Part shown: in pieces, positions 17,463-25,417 of the stretch | How positions within the stretch are numbered: the stretch's first letter is position 1 | Layout of the letters: the number at the start of each line of letters is the position of its first letter | Assembly (NCBI RefSeq): GCF_963666675.1 | Contig: NZ_OY762929.1 | Location: 5,800,001 to 5,864,000, forward strand | DNA from: an uncultured Desulfobacter sp. | GTDB taxonomy: Bacteria; Desulfobacterota; Desulfobacteria; Desulfobacterales; Desulfobacteraceae | Length of the DNA stretch: 64,000 nucleotides | Reading direction: 5' to 3' | The notes under the pieces: generated by a model | Told to the model about the DNA's origin: nothing | Databases searched by the model: none | The model's input: the letters and a program-made list of their open reading frames with translations, nothing else | Translations under genes and position numbers: made by a program

Positions 17463-18081
17463 TGAATAATAAGGAGATAAAAAAATGAATTGGAAAAATT
17501 TATCATTGAAAATGAAGTTGGTCAGTGGGTTTTCCATTATGATCGTACTGCTTCTTGGGGTTTCACTTATCGGCTTCTGGTCTTTGGACCATGCCTCCAA
17601 AGGGTTTACCGAATACCGTGAAATGGCAAGGGACACCAATCTTGCCGGGCGGGTGCAGGCCAATATGCTCATGGTCCGGATGAATGTCAAAAATTATCTG
17701 ATCTCCGGGACCCAGGAGTCCCTAAATGAGTTTCATAAACGCTGGGAAATGATGATGAAATTTCAATCCCAGGCCCAGAGTGAAATTCAGAATCCTGAAC
17801 GCGCCAAAAAAATCGATACGATTGAAACGGGTTTGGCAGATTACCAAAAAGGGTTTGACCAGGTGGTCGATCATCAACGGGTGCGAAATCAAATGGGTGC
17901 GGCTCTTTTGAAACATATGAAAGCCATGGTCATTAAAGGTGTTCAGGGTTGTTAGTCTTATTTTTATGCTGCTTTCCAGCAAGATAATTCATTTGTCAGT
18001 GACTATCTGATGTAAATTGCAAAAATTTCCTGGACAGCGAGTCATAATTCCGTTATGAAAGAATAGCGGGAGGTAGATGAC

Positions 18082-18969
18082 ATGCAAATCAAGCAACAAA
18101 CCTTTTGTGGTCGAAAGTTTACCGGTAAAGAAATCGCATTAATCCAGGAAGTCGTTGCTACCTGTGGAGGCCTTAGCCGACGAGAACTGGCACATACCGT
18201 ATGCGAACTTCTGGAATGGAAACGCCCTAATGATCGGCTAAAAGTCCGGGAATGTAGTGATTTTTTGGAGCTTTTAGAGGCCAAGGGAGCTCTAACCCTT
18301 CCTGAAAAGAAACAACAAACAAAGATCGTTTTTCACAAGAGTATTCCCCAAACACCCTGTAAGCAACCCCACAGCACTTTGCGTGGCAGCGTAGAAGAAT
18401 TTACACCTCTTGAGATACAGCGGGTTCAGAATCGAGAGCAGAGGGATCTGTTTAAGGAACTCATCGGTCGCCATCATTACCTGGGATATGCAATGCCTTT
18501 TGGCGCCAGATTGCAGTATCTGATTTATGTAAACCGTCCCCATCGAGAAATTGTGGGGTGCATCCAGTTCTCAAGCCCTGCCTGGCGGATGCGTGCTCGC
18601 GATGAATGGATCGGTTGGACAGATGAAAGGCGTAAGGTCGCTCTACAAAAGGTGGTGAACAACAGCCGTTTTCTGATCCTTGCTCCCATCCAAAATTTAG
18701 CGAGCATGATACTGTCATGTAGTCTCCGGGAACTCAGAGATGATTGGGAACAGCAGTATGGTCTTAAACCCATGCTGGTAGAGACATTTGTGGATCGACA
18801 ACAATTCCACGGTGGCTGTTATCGGGCATCGACCTGGATTGAGTTGGGGAAAACCACTGGTCGTGGGCGCATGGACCGATTCGGCAAACGTCATGGCGCT
18901 GATGTAAAAACCATATTAGTATATCCACTGGAAAAAGATGCTGTTCACCAACTCAGGGAGGGGATATGA
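18082..18969 (+). CDS. DruA-like (DUF4338) protein carried by an IS
   Basis: A protein of 295 residues. The C-terminal two thirds match the DUF4338/DruA pattern: ELIGRHHYLGYAMPFG, then IVGCIQFSSPAWRMRARDEWIGW, NNSRFLILAPIQNLASMILS, and VETFVDRQQFHGGCYRASTWIELGKTTGRGRMD. The N-terminal 90 residues look like a DNA-binding or winged-helix region (GGLSRRELAHTVCELLEW). DruA is one protein of the Druantia anti-phage systems, but the same family occurs as an accessory gene of insertion sequences. Here the gene overlaps the transposase by 4 bp inside one element, so the role is most likely in transposition. A GGGAGGT site precedes the ATG. No other Druantia gene is nearby. Confidence 0.8.
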   Translation: MQIKQQTFCGRKFTGKEIALIQEVVATCGGLSRRELAHTVCELLEWKRPNDRLKVRECSDFLELLEAKGALTLPEKKQQTKIVFHKSIPQTPCKQPHSTLRGSVEEFTPLEIQRVQNREQRDLFKELIGRHHYLGYAMPFGARLQYLIYVNRPHREIVGCIQFSSPAWRMRARDEWIGWTDERRKVALQKVVNNSRFLILAPIQNLASMILSCSLRELRDDWEQQYGLKPMLVETFVDRQQFHGGCYRASTWIELGKTTGRGRMDRFGKRHGADVKTILVYPLEKDAVHQLREGI

Positions 18970-20537
18970 ATCCAGCGGTTTCCCTTTCTGCTGTGGAGCA
19001 TTTACCTTCCCCCGTCATTGATCCGGGGCAAAAATGCTATGATGATATTGTCAATTTTCTTAATTCCAAGGAGAATCATTCAGTGAAACTCAGTGATTTG
19101 GAACAAGAACTTGAAAAACGAGGACGTGAGCTGATGCGCATCCTGCTTCAGGAACATTTAGACAAGCTCGGTCCCAGTCATTGTGAAGAGCCGGTCTGTG
19201 GAGCCGATGGCATTGTTCGACCGAAAGTGAGGCCACAGGATCGAAAAATCGAAACCGTATTTGGAACGGTATCGGAAAGTCGTGCCGGATATGGAAACAA
19301 GGGCGTGGCAAGTTTGCACCCGTTGGATGCCCGATTGAATCTTCCCCCAGAACTTTATTCCCTCGAACTTCGTCGCCGTGTGGCTGAAAACGCTTCAAAG
19401 AGTTCTTTTGACGAGACTGTCGAAACGATCAAGAAAACCACTGGAGCCGATATTCCCAAACGTCAGGTAGAAGAGTTAACACAGCGAGCAGCTCGGGATT
19501 TTGACGCATTTTATGAAATACGGCAATGCAGCCCGGCGGATGAGACAGTTACTGGTCCAATACTGGTAATCACCACCGATGGTAAGGGCGTGGTAATGCA
19601 TGAGCAGGACCTGCGGGAACAAACCCGGAAAGCTGCCCGGAAACGAAAGCCTCAGATGGAAAGCCGGCTATCCAAAGGGGAAAAGAAAAATGCCAAGCGA
19701 ATGGCAACCGTTGCCGCTGTATATACTATAGATACGTTTAAACGTACGCCCCAAGACTTGCTTCCGGGGAATGACAAGTCGAATACAAAAACAAGCCCTC
19801 ACCCGGAACAAAAGCGTGTATGGGCAAGCCTTGAAAAATCAGCCGAGCAGGTCATTGCATCGGCCTTTTCTGAGGCCTCCCACCGTGATCCCAACCACGA
19901 AAAACATTGGGTTGCCTTAGTGGACGGCGAAAATCAACAACTACGAATCCTGAAACGTATGGCCAAAAGACAAAATGTGGCCCTTACGATCATTGTTGAT
20001 ATTATTCATGTTATTGAATACCTCTGGAAAGCTGGCAGGGCATTTCATCCCAAATCCGGCCCGGAGCTTGAAAAATGGGTCCAGTACCGCTTGGCTAAAG
20101 TACTCGATGGCAAGGCCGGATTGATGGCAGGGGGGATGCGTAGAAGTGCTACATTAAAAAAATTTACAGACAAACAACGTAAACCTGTAGAAGCCTGCGC
20201 AACGTATTTGAAAAATAAAGCACCGTACCTTGAATACCATCATTATCTTGACCTTGGCCTCCCTATTGCCACAGGAGTTATTGAGGGCGCATGTCGTCAT
20301 CTTGTAAAGGACCGAATGGATATAACTGGTGCCAAATGGCGGTTGTCCAGTGCTGAAGCAGTGTTGCGTCTGCGTGCCTTGCGGAGTAGTAACGATTTTG
20401 ATGAGTATTGGAATTTTCATGAAGCCTGCGAATACGAACGTAATCACCGGGCTCTTTATCAACATGGTGAGGTTCCGGCTACAAAGCTACCAAAACCTTC
20501 ACCGAAACGACGGGGGCATCTAAAAGTGATCAAGTAA
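18966..20537 (+). CDS. ISKra4-family transposase
   Basis: A protein of 523 residues. It has an N-terminal zinc-finger-less helical region, a DDE catalytic core with VITTDGKGV (first Asp), WVALVDGENQQL and VDIIHVIEYLWKAGRAFHP (second block), and a C-terminal VIEGACRHLVKDRMDITGAKW block with the Glu, all as in ISKra4 transposases. The frame is intact from ATG to stop and overlaps the upstream DruA-like gene by 4 bp, so the two are translated together. The short distance from the stop to the element's right end supports the mobile-element call. Family name given from the ...GVIEGACRHLVKDR block typical of this group. Confidence 0.88.
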   Translation: MNPAVSLSAVEHLPSPVIDPGQKCYDDIVNFLNSKENHSVKLSDLEQELEKRGRELMRILLQEHLDKLGPSHCEEPVCGADGIVRPKVRPQDRKIETVFGTVSESRAGYGNKGVASLHPLDARLNLPPELYSLELRRRVAENASKSSFDETVETIKKTTGADIPKRQVEELTQRAARDFDAFYEIRQCSPADETVTGPILVITTDGKGVVMHEQDLREQTRKAARKRKPQMESRLSKGEKKNAKRMATVAAVYTIDTFKRTPQDLLPGNDKSNTKTSPHPEQKRVWASLEKSAEQVIASAFSEASHRDPNHEKHWVALVDGENQQLRILKRMAKRQNVALTIIVDIIHVIEYLWKAGRAFHPKSGPELEKWVQYRLAKVLDGKAGLMAGGMRRSATLKKFTDKQRKPVEACATYLKNKAPYLEYHHYLDLGLPIATGVIEGACRHLVKDRMDITGAKWRLSSAEAVLRLRALRSSNDFDEYWNFHEACEYERNHRALYQHGEVPATKLPKPSPKRRGHLKVIK

Positions 20538-22204
20538 TGCTGGCAAAGAATGGCAAATATCATGACTACCAGCTTTGGTCAGACATGTCGTAAAAGAGCC
20601 GCACCCAAATCAAATGGTGAATGAGATCCTGAATGTCAACGGCCCGGTCATGGAAAAGGCGTTGACGGATATTATGGTTTCTGCCCACGATGACGGTGAC
20701 GTAACCGCCTCCTACTATAGCGGGCTTGCCATGAAGCATTTATTGCTGGCAAGGCTCTATATGGCTAAATTCCTGGACACAAATGACCAAAGTGCTGTGA
20801 ACAGAGTTCATGAAGAATTTGAGAAAATGGTTACAAACCTGGATATTCTGGATCGTGAACTGGAGAATCCAAAGCGCAGGGAACTGCTGGCCACGGTGAA
20901 GAATGCAGAAGAACTATACTTAAAAACCTTTGATGATCTGGCTAAAACAATATTTGAACGAAATGATGTCATTAACAATTCACTGGACCGGATCGGTCCT
21001 GAGGTGGCGGGACTTGTTGAAGACCTAAAGCTGGATATAAAAAAAGTCCAGGATGAGATCGGTCCCAGGCTACAGTCTTTCGACGAAAATGCTGTAACGA
21101 CCATTGCGGTTGTCAGCTTGGCTGCTGTTATATTTGGCATCATCATTGTAATCTTCATTACCCGGAGTGTCATGGGGCAGTTGGGAAGCGACCCCAGGGA
21201 AATCGCTGAAATTGCCAATAAAATCGCCTATGGCAATCTTAAGATCGATTTTCATGAGACCGAGTCAAAGAATCAAGGGGTATATGCCAGCATGAAGTAT
21301 ATGACCCAAAATCTGTCCAAGATGATCAAGGATCTTACATCAGGGGTTCAGACCCTTGACACGTCGGCAGCAGAGTTATCCACTGTTTCCGAACAAATGG
21401 CATCCAATGTTGAGCAGACGGCTGAGCGGTCAAACAATGTGGCGGCATCTTCCGAGGAAATGTCCAACAATATGACCAGTGTGGCGGCGGCAACAGAACA
21501 AACCACGGCCAATCTCCAGACCATTGTTGCAGCGATTGAAGAGATGTCCTCGACCATCAATGAAATTGCCGACAATACGGCCAAGGGCAGTGAGACCACC
21601 GCGAAGGCGGTAGAAACAGCCACCCATGTATCCGCCAAGGTGGATGAGCTTGGTAAAGCCGCTGCTGAAATCAGTAAGGTAACCGAAACCATTTCCGATA
21701 TTTCTGAGCAGACCAACCTTCTGGCTTTAAATGCAACCATTGAGGCAGCAAGGGCCGGTGAGGCCGGTAAAGGCTTTGCCGTTGTGGCCGGAGAGATCAA
21801 GGCCCTGGCCCAGCAAACCGCTGAAGCAACCAATGAAATCAGCTCAAAAATTTCCGGGGTACAATCCACAACCCAGGAATCGGTATCTGCCATTGAATCC
21901 ATTGTGGATATTATTAACGAGATCAATGAGATTGTATCTACAGTCGCATCAGCCATTGAAGAGCAATCTTCAACCACCCAGGAAATCTCCAGCAACATCA
22001 GCCAGGCCGCTTCCGGGGTGAATGAGGTCAATGAAAATGTCAACCAGGTGTCCGCAGTGGTTGCAGAGGTGAACATGGATATCAACCAGGTGAACCAGGC
22101 GACAGATGAGGTAAAAACCGGTGGGCTACAGGTCTCGTCCAGCGCCGCAAAATTAACCGAACTGGCCGGGAATCTAAAAGAGATGGTTGACCAGTTCTCC
22201 GTTT

Positions 22205-22232
22205 AACCGGGTAACGCTGCCGGTTGTTTTTT
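22205..22232 (+). terminator. Rho-independent terminator of the chemoreceptor gene
   Basis: AACCGG (22205-22210) and CCGGTT (22220-22225) form a stem with a 9-nt loop, followed by G and six T. It overlaps the stop codon of the chemoreceptor. Confidence 0.7.
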
Positions 22233-22234
22233 AA

Positions 22235-22265
22235 GAAAGATCTGTGTAATTTACACAGATCTTTC
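22235..22265. repeat. 31-bp palindrome, also present at 55455-55484
   Basis: A 15-bp perfect stem: GAAAGATCTGTGTAA (22235-22249) and TTACACAGATCTTTC (22251-22265). About 28 of 31 positions are shared with a copy between pncB and pncA. It may back up the preceding terminator, but the second copy lies in a divergent promoter region, so it may be a dispersed palindromic unit. Confidence 0.75.
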
Positions 22266-22299
22266 AATTTTCGTTGTGGGCTCAGCCCGGGGGGTCCTT

Positions 22300-22689
22300 T
22301 CAAGGCATTTCATTTAGTATCTTCCGGGTCTCGGAAAACATGTAATCAATAGAAAGGGGGACAGCCCGGTATTTCTCTGAATGAAACAGGCGCGGATCAG
22401 ACCAGCATTGTCCTTTTATCAGACATTTTTCTGCCAGCTCCGGGTTGATCGGTTGAATTGCCTCCATAGCTTCGTACCACAGCAGGGACAACTCCCGCTC
22501 TTTTTCTTTGTTTGACGCCTTGCTGTCACGTAAGCCGGAGAGATAAGCATTGGTTTCCGTAGCGGCTTTATGAATCGCCCTGATTGCGCCCAGATATTTG
22601 CGCTTTTCTCTATTAACCAGAGATTCAATCCACTCCACAAACTCCTTAAAAAACCCCACACCTTTCCGAATATCGTCTATTTCCGTCAT
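22300..22689 (-). CDS. Hypothetical helical protein
   Basis: A protein of 129 residues (MTEIDDIRKGVGFFKEFVEWIESL...). It is soluble, helical and charged, with no motif I recognise. AGGAGAT lies 8 nt before the ATG, so expression is plausible. It is the most downstream gene of the minus-strand cluster that starts with the trypsin-like protease at 26206. Its association with the defence-type ATPase is only positional, since pseudogene fragments lie between. It contains conserved-looking Trp pairs (SLLWYEAMEAI, QCWSDPRLF), but no function can be given. Confidence 0.55.
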   Translation of the reverse strand: MTEIDDIRKGVGFFKEFVEWIESLVNREKRKYLGAIRAIHKAATETNAYLSGLRDSKASNKEKERELSLLWYEAMEAIQPINPELAEKCLIKGQCWSDPRLFHSEKYRAVPLSIDYMFSETRKILNEMP

Positions 22690-22793
22690 TTTTATAATCT
22701 CCTATTGCTATATTTTTCCCCGCGCCGGGCTCAATAAAGGGCCGACTTGAGCTCTTAATGGGTTACACTTGTAAATGTGGTTTTGGGGTAATC

Positions 22794-22838
22794 CACGGCC
22801 ATTCTTAACGACAATCGGCACAAGCGCTTAGCATGACC
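22794..22838. repeat. 45-bp direct repeat, copy A
   Basis: This stretch matches 24076-24120 at 41 of 45 positions, including the core CACAAGCGCTTAGCATGACC (A in place of G in the other copy). In copy B the sequence encodes the last residues of the AAA ATPase (VMLSACANCR and stop); here the equivalent reads VMLSACADCR and stop but has no gene attached. The two copies bracket HigBA, the GlxA-type fragment and the HNH fragment. Confidence 0.85.
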
Positions 22839-22842
22839 AGGT

Positions 22843-23178
22843 CTACCAATTTTCCGAACCTTTTTTCGCCGTGGAATGAAACCCCCTGAGTTTTCCGCCG
22901 GTATCGCAACGCTCACACTCGGCAAGTTGTCTGAGTGCGGAATCATCGTCCAGCAACCGTTCAATTTCATTTTCTATTTCAATCAGCCACCTGCGGCGGG
23001 AATTCACCAGGAATGGTGCATTGAGGTTCAGTAAGTCAATCGTATAATTTGCTCTGGACCGATCCTCAACGGAGAAATTTTGTGTCGGTTCAACCCTGCC
23101 CCTGCTCAAATATGCAAAACAATGGTGGGAATCAGGCATCAGGGGGGAAATAAACATAATATAAATGTGTCTCATCAA
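22843..23178 (-). pseudogene. C-terminal fragment of a TIGR02646/PtuB-like HNH protein
   Basis: The frame encodes about 100 residues. The segment AYLSRGRVEPTQNFSVEDRSRANYTIDLLNLNAPFLVNSRRR resembles the C-terminal half of TIGR02646-type proteins, where a strand-rich linker is followed by 'IxxLNLNxPxLVxxRRR'. These HNH proteins are partners of AAA ATPases in Septu-like and retron-associated defence pairs. The N-terminal HNH zinc/nuclease motifs are absent and the first codons derive from unrelated sequence, so it cannot work as a nuclease. The intact ATPase of the presumed pair lies 1.2 kb upstream on the same strand. The family call is by pattern and should be tested. Confidence 0.5.
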
Positions 23179-23190
23179 CCCAGAATCTCT

Positions 23191-23403
23191 TTACGCCGGA
23201 TGATTCGGTCGGCCCGAAGCAGGTCTCTCTGGCACCCATCGAAGATCCCGGTGAACCTGGAGTTGGGGAAACTGTTGCTGCAATGCCGGAATATCTTCCC
23301 AGTGGGTGGTGACGATGAGGGTTGTTACAACACCGGCTGCGCCCAGAAGAAAAGCCCCGGTGCAGACAGACGCCGTATACCTGGCCTGATCGGCCTGAAT
23401 CAT
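23191..23403 (-). pseudogene. Fragment of a GlxA-type (DJ-1/PfpI) AraC regulator
   Basis: A segment of about 70 residues reads ARYTASVCTGAFLLGAAG...VTTHWEDIPALQQQFPQLQVHRDLRWV. This matches the central part of the DJ-1/PfpI amidase-like domain of GlxA-type regulators: the CTGAF nucleophile-elbow motif and the TTHW segment are diagnostic. The N-terminal strands, the rest of the domain and the AraC helix-turn-helix are missing, so it is a broken remnant. It sits between HigA and the HNH fragment, further evidence that this block was assembled by recombination. Confidence 0.75.
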
Positions 23404-23421
23404 GATCCACTTCAGTACATA

Positions 23422-23733
23422 TTACATTGAATGAAGCAAGTTCGCCGGAATTGGCTTAACATGTTGCCAAGTTGTTGATGAATTTTTCACGTTCCATAAA
23501 TCATAATTATTCTGGAGTTTCATCCATAGATCAGGCGTTGTGTCGAAGGCCCTTGATAACCTCAATGCCATGTCAGGTGTGATAGATCCTTTTTCGTTTA
23601 CAATTTTTGAAAGCGTTTTTCTGGAAACACCTAAATTTTCAGCCATATCCTTAATACTGATGGACAAGGGTAAAAGATAGTCTTCTTTAATAATTCGGCC
23701 TGGATGTGTTGGTTTTCTTGTTATTTCCATCAT
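23422..23733 (-). CDS. higA: HigA-type antitoxin
   Basis: A protein of 103 residues. It begins MMEITRKPTHPGRIIKEDYLLPL, the characteristic HPG(R/E)xL/I opening of HigA/VapI antitoxins, followed by an XRE-type helix-turn-helix (ISIKDMAENLGVSRKTLSKIVNEKGSITPDMALRLSRAF) and a TPDLWMKLQNNYDLW tail. GAGG lies 8 nt before the ATG. It is 12 bp downstream of the toxin gene, the toxin-first order typical of higBA. It should bind HigB and repress the promoter through the palindrome at 24034-24050. Confidence 0.9.
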   Translation of the reverse strand: MMEITRKPTHPGRIIKEDYLLPLSISIKDMAENLGVSRKTLSKIVNEKGSITPDMALRLSRAFDTTPDLWMKLQNNYDLWNVKNSSTTWQHVKPIPANLLHSM

Positions 23734-23745
23734 ATGGTTACCTCG

Positions 23746-24024
23746 TTAATGATAATCTCCGTAATTAACGATATATGCATCACCGTTCTTGAATTCGAAA
23801 AAGACGCGCCAGTTGCCGGAAACTCTTACCGAAAATTGCCCGGCTTTATCACCTTTTAGTTGATGCAAAAACGAACCGGGATAATTCATATCTTTTATAT
23901 CGGCAGCGGCATTCAAACGGTCCAAGATCCTTTCCAGTTTGTTTGAATGCTCAGGTATTATCCCACGTTTACTGCCAGTATAGAAAAACCGCTCTAATCC
24001 CTTATGACTAAATGTTTTAATCAT
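23746..24024 (-). CDS. higB: HigB-type toxin (RelE superfamily)
   Basis: A protein of 92 residues starting MIKTFSHKGLERFFYTGSKRGI, the standard opening of HigB. It continues with a KLERILDRLNAAADIKDMNYPG helix and LKGDKAGQFSVRVSGNWRVFFEF, in which the conserved Arg residues of the mRNA-cleaving active site are present, and ends GDAYIVNYGDYH. A longer in-frame start at 24105 would overlap the ATPase gene and the operator, so the ATG at 24024 is chosen. Family members cut mRNA at the ribosome. The pair is intact and is probably what maintains this otherwise decayed block. Confidence 0.9.
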   Translation of the reverse strand: MIKTFSHKGLERFFYTGSKRGIIPEHSNKLERILDRLNAAADIKDMNYPGSFLHQLKGDKAGQFSVRVSGNWRVFFEFKNGDAYIVNYGDYH

Positions 24025-24030
24025 ATCACA

Positions 24031-24059
24031 AACGTAACCTCTTGGGTTACAGTTGTCAA
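24031..24059 (-). promoter_or_regulatory. Putative higBA promoter and operator
   Basis: On the minus strand a consensus -35 TTGACA lies at 24059-24054, 17 bp before a weak -10 (TACGTT, 24036-24031). GTAACC and GGTTAC (24034-24039, 24045-24050) form a perfect inverted repeat with a 5-nt spacer covering the spacer and -10. It ends 7 bp before the higB start, so the transcript would have almost no leader. Confidence 0.5.
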
Positions 24060-24075
24060 TAAATTTGAGGGCACT

Positions 24076-24120
24076 CACGACTATTCTTAACGACAATTGG
24101 CACAAGCGCTTAACATGACC
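24076..24120. repeat. 45-bp direct repeat, copy B
   Basis: The partner of 22794-22838, with 4 differences. It contains the last codons and the stop of the AAA ATPase gene. The 1.28 kb between the copies carries HigBA and two gene fragments. Confidence 0.85.
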
Positions 24121-25253
24121 GTTTCAAGGACATCGTTGCTGGTCTCGCCAAAAGTTCTGGCCAAAGGTATCGGGGCGGTCTCTTCTCCGGCTTCAAGGAT
24201 TCGGATATGTTCCTTTCGGACCGTTGACAGCACCTGGGGACTATGGGTGGTAACAATAAATTGAATCTGCGGAAATGCACGGGGATGTTTTAAATCCCTC
24301 AAAACCACCTGCTGCCATTCGGGATGAAGGTGCATATCAACTTCATCAATAAGCACAATACCCGGTGTTTCCTGAACTGCATCATTTCCCAGATGAGGAT
24401 TCAGCCTGACGGATCTATACGCGATATCTGCCACCAGGCCAATCATATTCCTGATTCCGTCACTGAGCGTGCTCACCGGAAGCACGCCATAGTCAGGATG
24501 CTCTGCAACCACCTCCCGTGCCGAAGGGCTGAAACGTATATTTTTCCAGCCGCTGGGTTTGATTACCGTATTGACCGCATTTTTAATTGAACTTAAAAGC
24601 CGTCCCTGTTTGGACGGCTCAACAGGTTCTCCAAGCTCAATTGATGCAAGCTGTTTTTCATAATCCACCATAGTTTCCATACGGAGCCAGTCGGCAAAGG
24701 CCCTGTAGCTGGATTCTGGATTCAGGCAGTCTGTATATCCTGAAAGCCTGCTGGAGGCCCCGGCAGCTTGTTTTTTTTCAGTCAGACGTTTTTCTTTCCA
24801 CAATCGGCCTGTGCCATAATATGCCAACAGGGGAAGTGTTACATTTTCTCCTTCTCGGACCGCCTTTTGAAGATCCTTGGCCAGCGTAACCAAGGGAGCA
24901 CTCTCCTTAATAGTAGTCCTGCCTTTCAGGCTTTTTCTGCTGCGTTCCCAGACCAACGCCCCACCCTGAAAACTCCCTTTGGCTTCAAGTCTGACCGGAT
25001 ACAGGGTTTCCATATCCATTCTGCCATCTTCACGTTCATGGGGCACCCTGCGGGCATCATGGATTGAAAAATGCTGCCCCTTGCTTTGGTCAAATCCGCC
25101 GAGATAAGGCCCCAAGGCCACGGCTACGGCATCCAGAATGGCTGTCTTCCCCTGACCGTTTCGCCCCACAAGCACCGTCATATCAGAATTAAAATCAATA
25201 TGAATTTTGTCGTAGCAACGATAATTTTCAAGGGTCAGGCTGGTTATTTTCAT
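24087..25253 (-). CDS. AAA ATPase of the RecF/SMC-like defence type
   Basis: A protein of 388 residues. It has the RecF-type opening ITSLTLENYRCYDKIHIDF, Walker A GRNGQGKTAIL (about residues 32-42), an ABC-like signature VSTLSDGIRNMIGLVAD, Walker B GIVLIDEVDMHLHPEWQ and switch His FIVTTHSPQVL. These belong to the class 13-like/OLD-type overlapping ATPases, including RloA and PtuA, that pair with a nuclease. The downstream HNH fragment suggests the partner has been lost. A trypsin-like protease gene lies 164 bp upstream on the same strand. The ATPase frame itself is intact. Anti-phage function is an inference. Confidence 0.75.
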   Translation of the reverse strand: MKITSLTLENYRCYDKIHIDFNSDMTVLVGRNGQGKTAILDAVAVALGPYLGGFDQSKGQHFSIHDARRVPHEREDGRMDMETLYPVRLEAKGSFQGGALVWERSRKSLKGRTTIKESAPLVTLAKDLQKAVREGENVTLPLLAYYGTGRLWKEKRLTEKKQAAGASSRLSGYTDCLNPESSYRAFADWLRMETMVDYEKQLASIELGEPVEPSKQGRLLSSIKNAVNTVIKPSGWKNIRFSPSAREVVAEHPDYGVLPVSTLSDGIRNMIGLVADIAYRSVRLNPHLGNDAVQETPGIVLIDEVDMHLHPEWQQVVLRDLKHPRAFPQIQFIVTTHSPQVLSTVRKEHIRILEAGEETAPIPLARTFGETSNDVLETVMLSACANCR

Positions 25254-25417
25254 CCTGTTTTCTCACTTAGTATATCTTTATTAAGTTGAATGACTGTTTG
25301 TAGACGCTGTTGAATCTTCTCATGCCTCTTGATTCTAATCTAAACATGCCGTTTTAATAACCGAATCGACAAAATGAGCCAAAAGCCAATTTGCCCCCGT
25401 CCCACCGTTATCAATGG

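Larger units (their letters stand above)
17947..20577 (+). mobile_element. ISKra4-type element carrying a DruA-like gene, 2631 bp
   Basis: The boundaries are set by reading-frame repair of the chemoreceptor: joining 17946 to 20578 gives ...GVQ-VRHVVKEP... with no stop. Shifting both edges by 1 bp gives the same result. The ends carry imperfect inverted repeats (TTAGTC...CTTTCCAGCA at the left, GGTAGTC...CTTTGCCAGCA in reverse at the right). No target duplication is evident. It encodes two genes that overlap by 4 bp. Confidence 0.85.
17485..22206 (+). pseudogene. Methyl-accepting chemotaxis protein, split by an ISKra4-type element
   Basis: The 5' part (17485-17946) and 3' part (20578-22206) join in frame into 696 residues. 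Order: N-terminal membrane helix (LVSGFSIMIVLLLGVSLIGFW); a long four-helix periplasmic sensor resembling the helical bimodular (HBM) type; second membrane helix (TIAVVSLAAVIFGIIIVIFI); HAMP-like segment; cytoplasmic coiled coil with the hairpin tip EQTNLLALNATIEAARAGEAG. At present the first part ends in a stop at 17955 inside the element. The 3' part keeps a full signalling domain but has no good start. AAGGAGAT precedes the ATG. The insertion abolishes a chemoreceptor whose ligand is not known. Confidence 0.9.

Noticed and set aside
18082..18969. A Druantia anti-phage system
   Set aside because: Only the DruA-like gene is present, without DruE or other Druantia genes, and it lies inside an insertion sequence.
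21348..22085. Ser/Ala/Asp-rich frame of 245 codons opposite the chemoreceptor
   Set aside because: This is the usual mirror of the chemoreceptor coiled coil, not a gene.
22843..25253. A functional Septu or retron system
   Set aside because: The HNH partner is only a C-terminal fragment and no reverse transcriptase or msr/msd region is seen.
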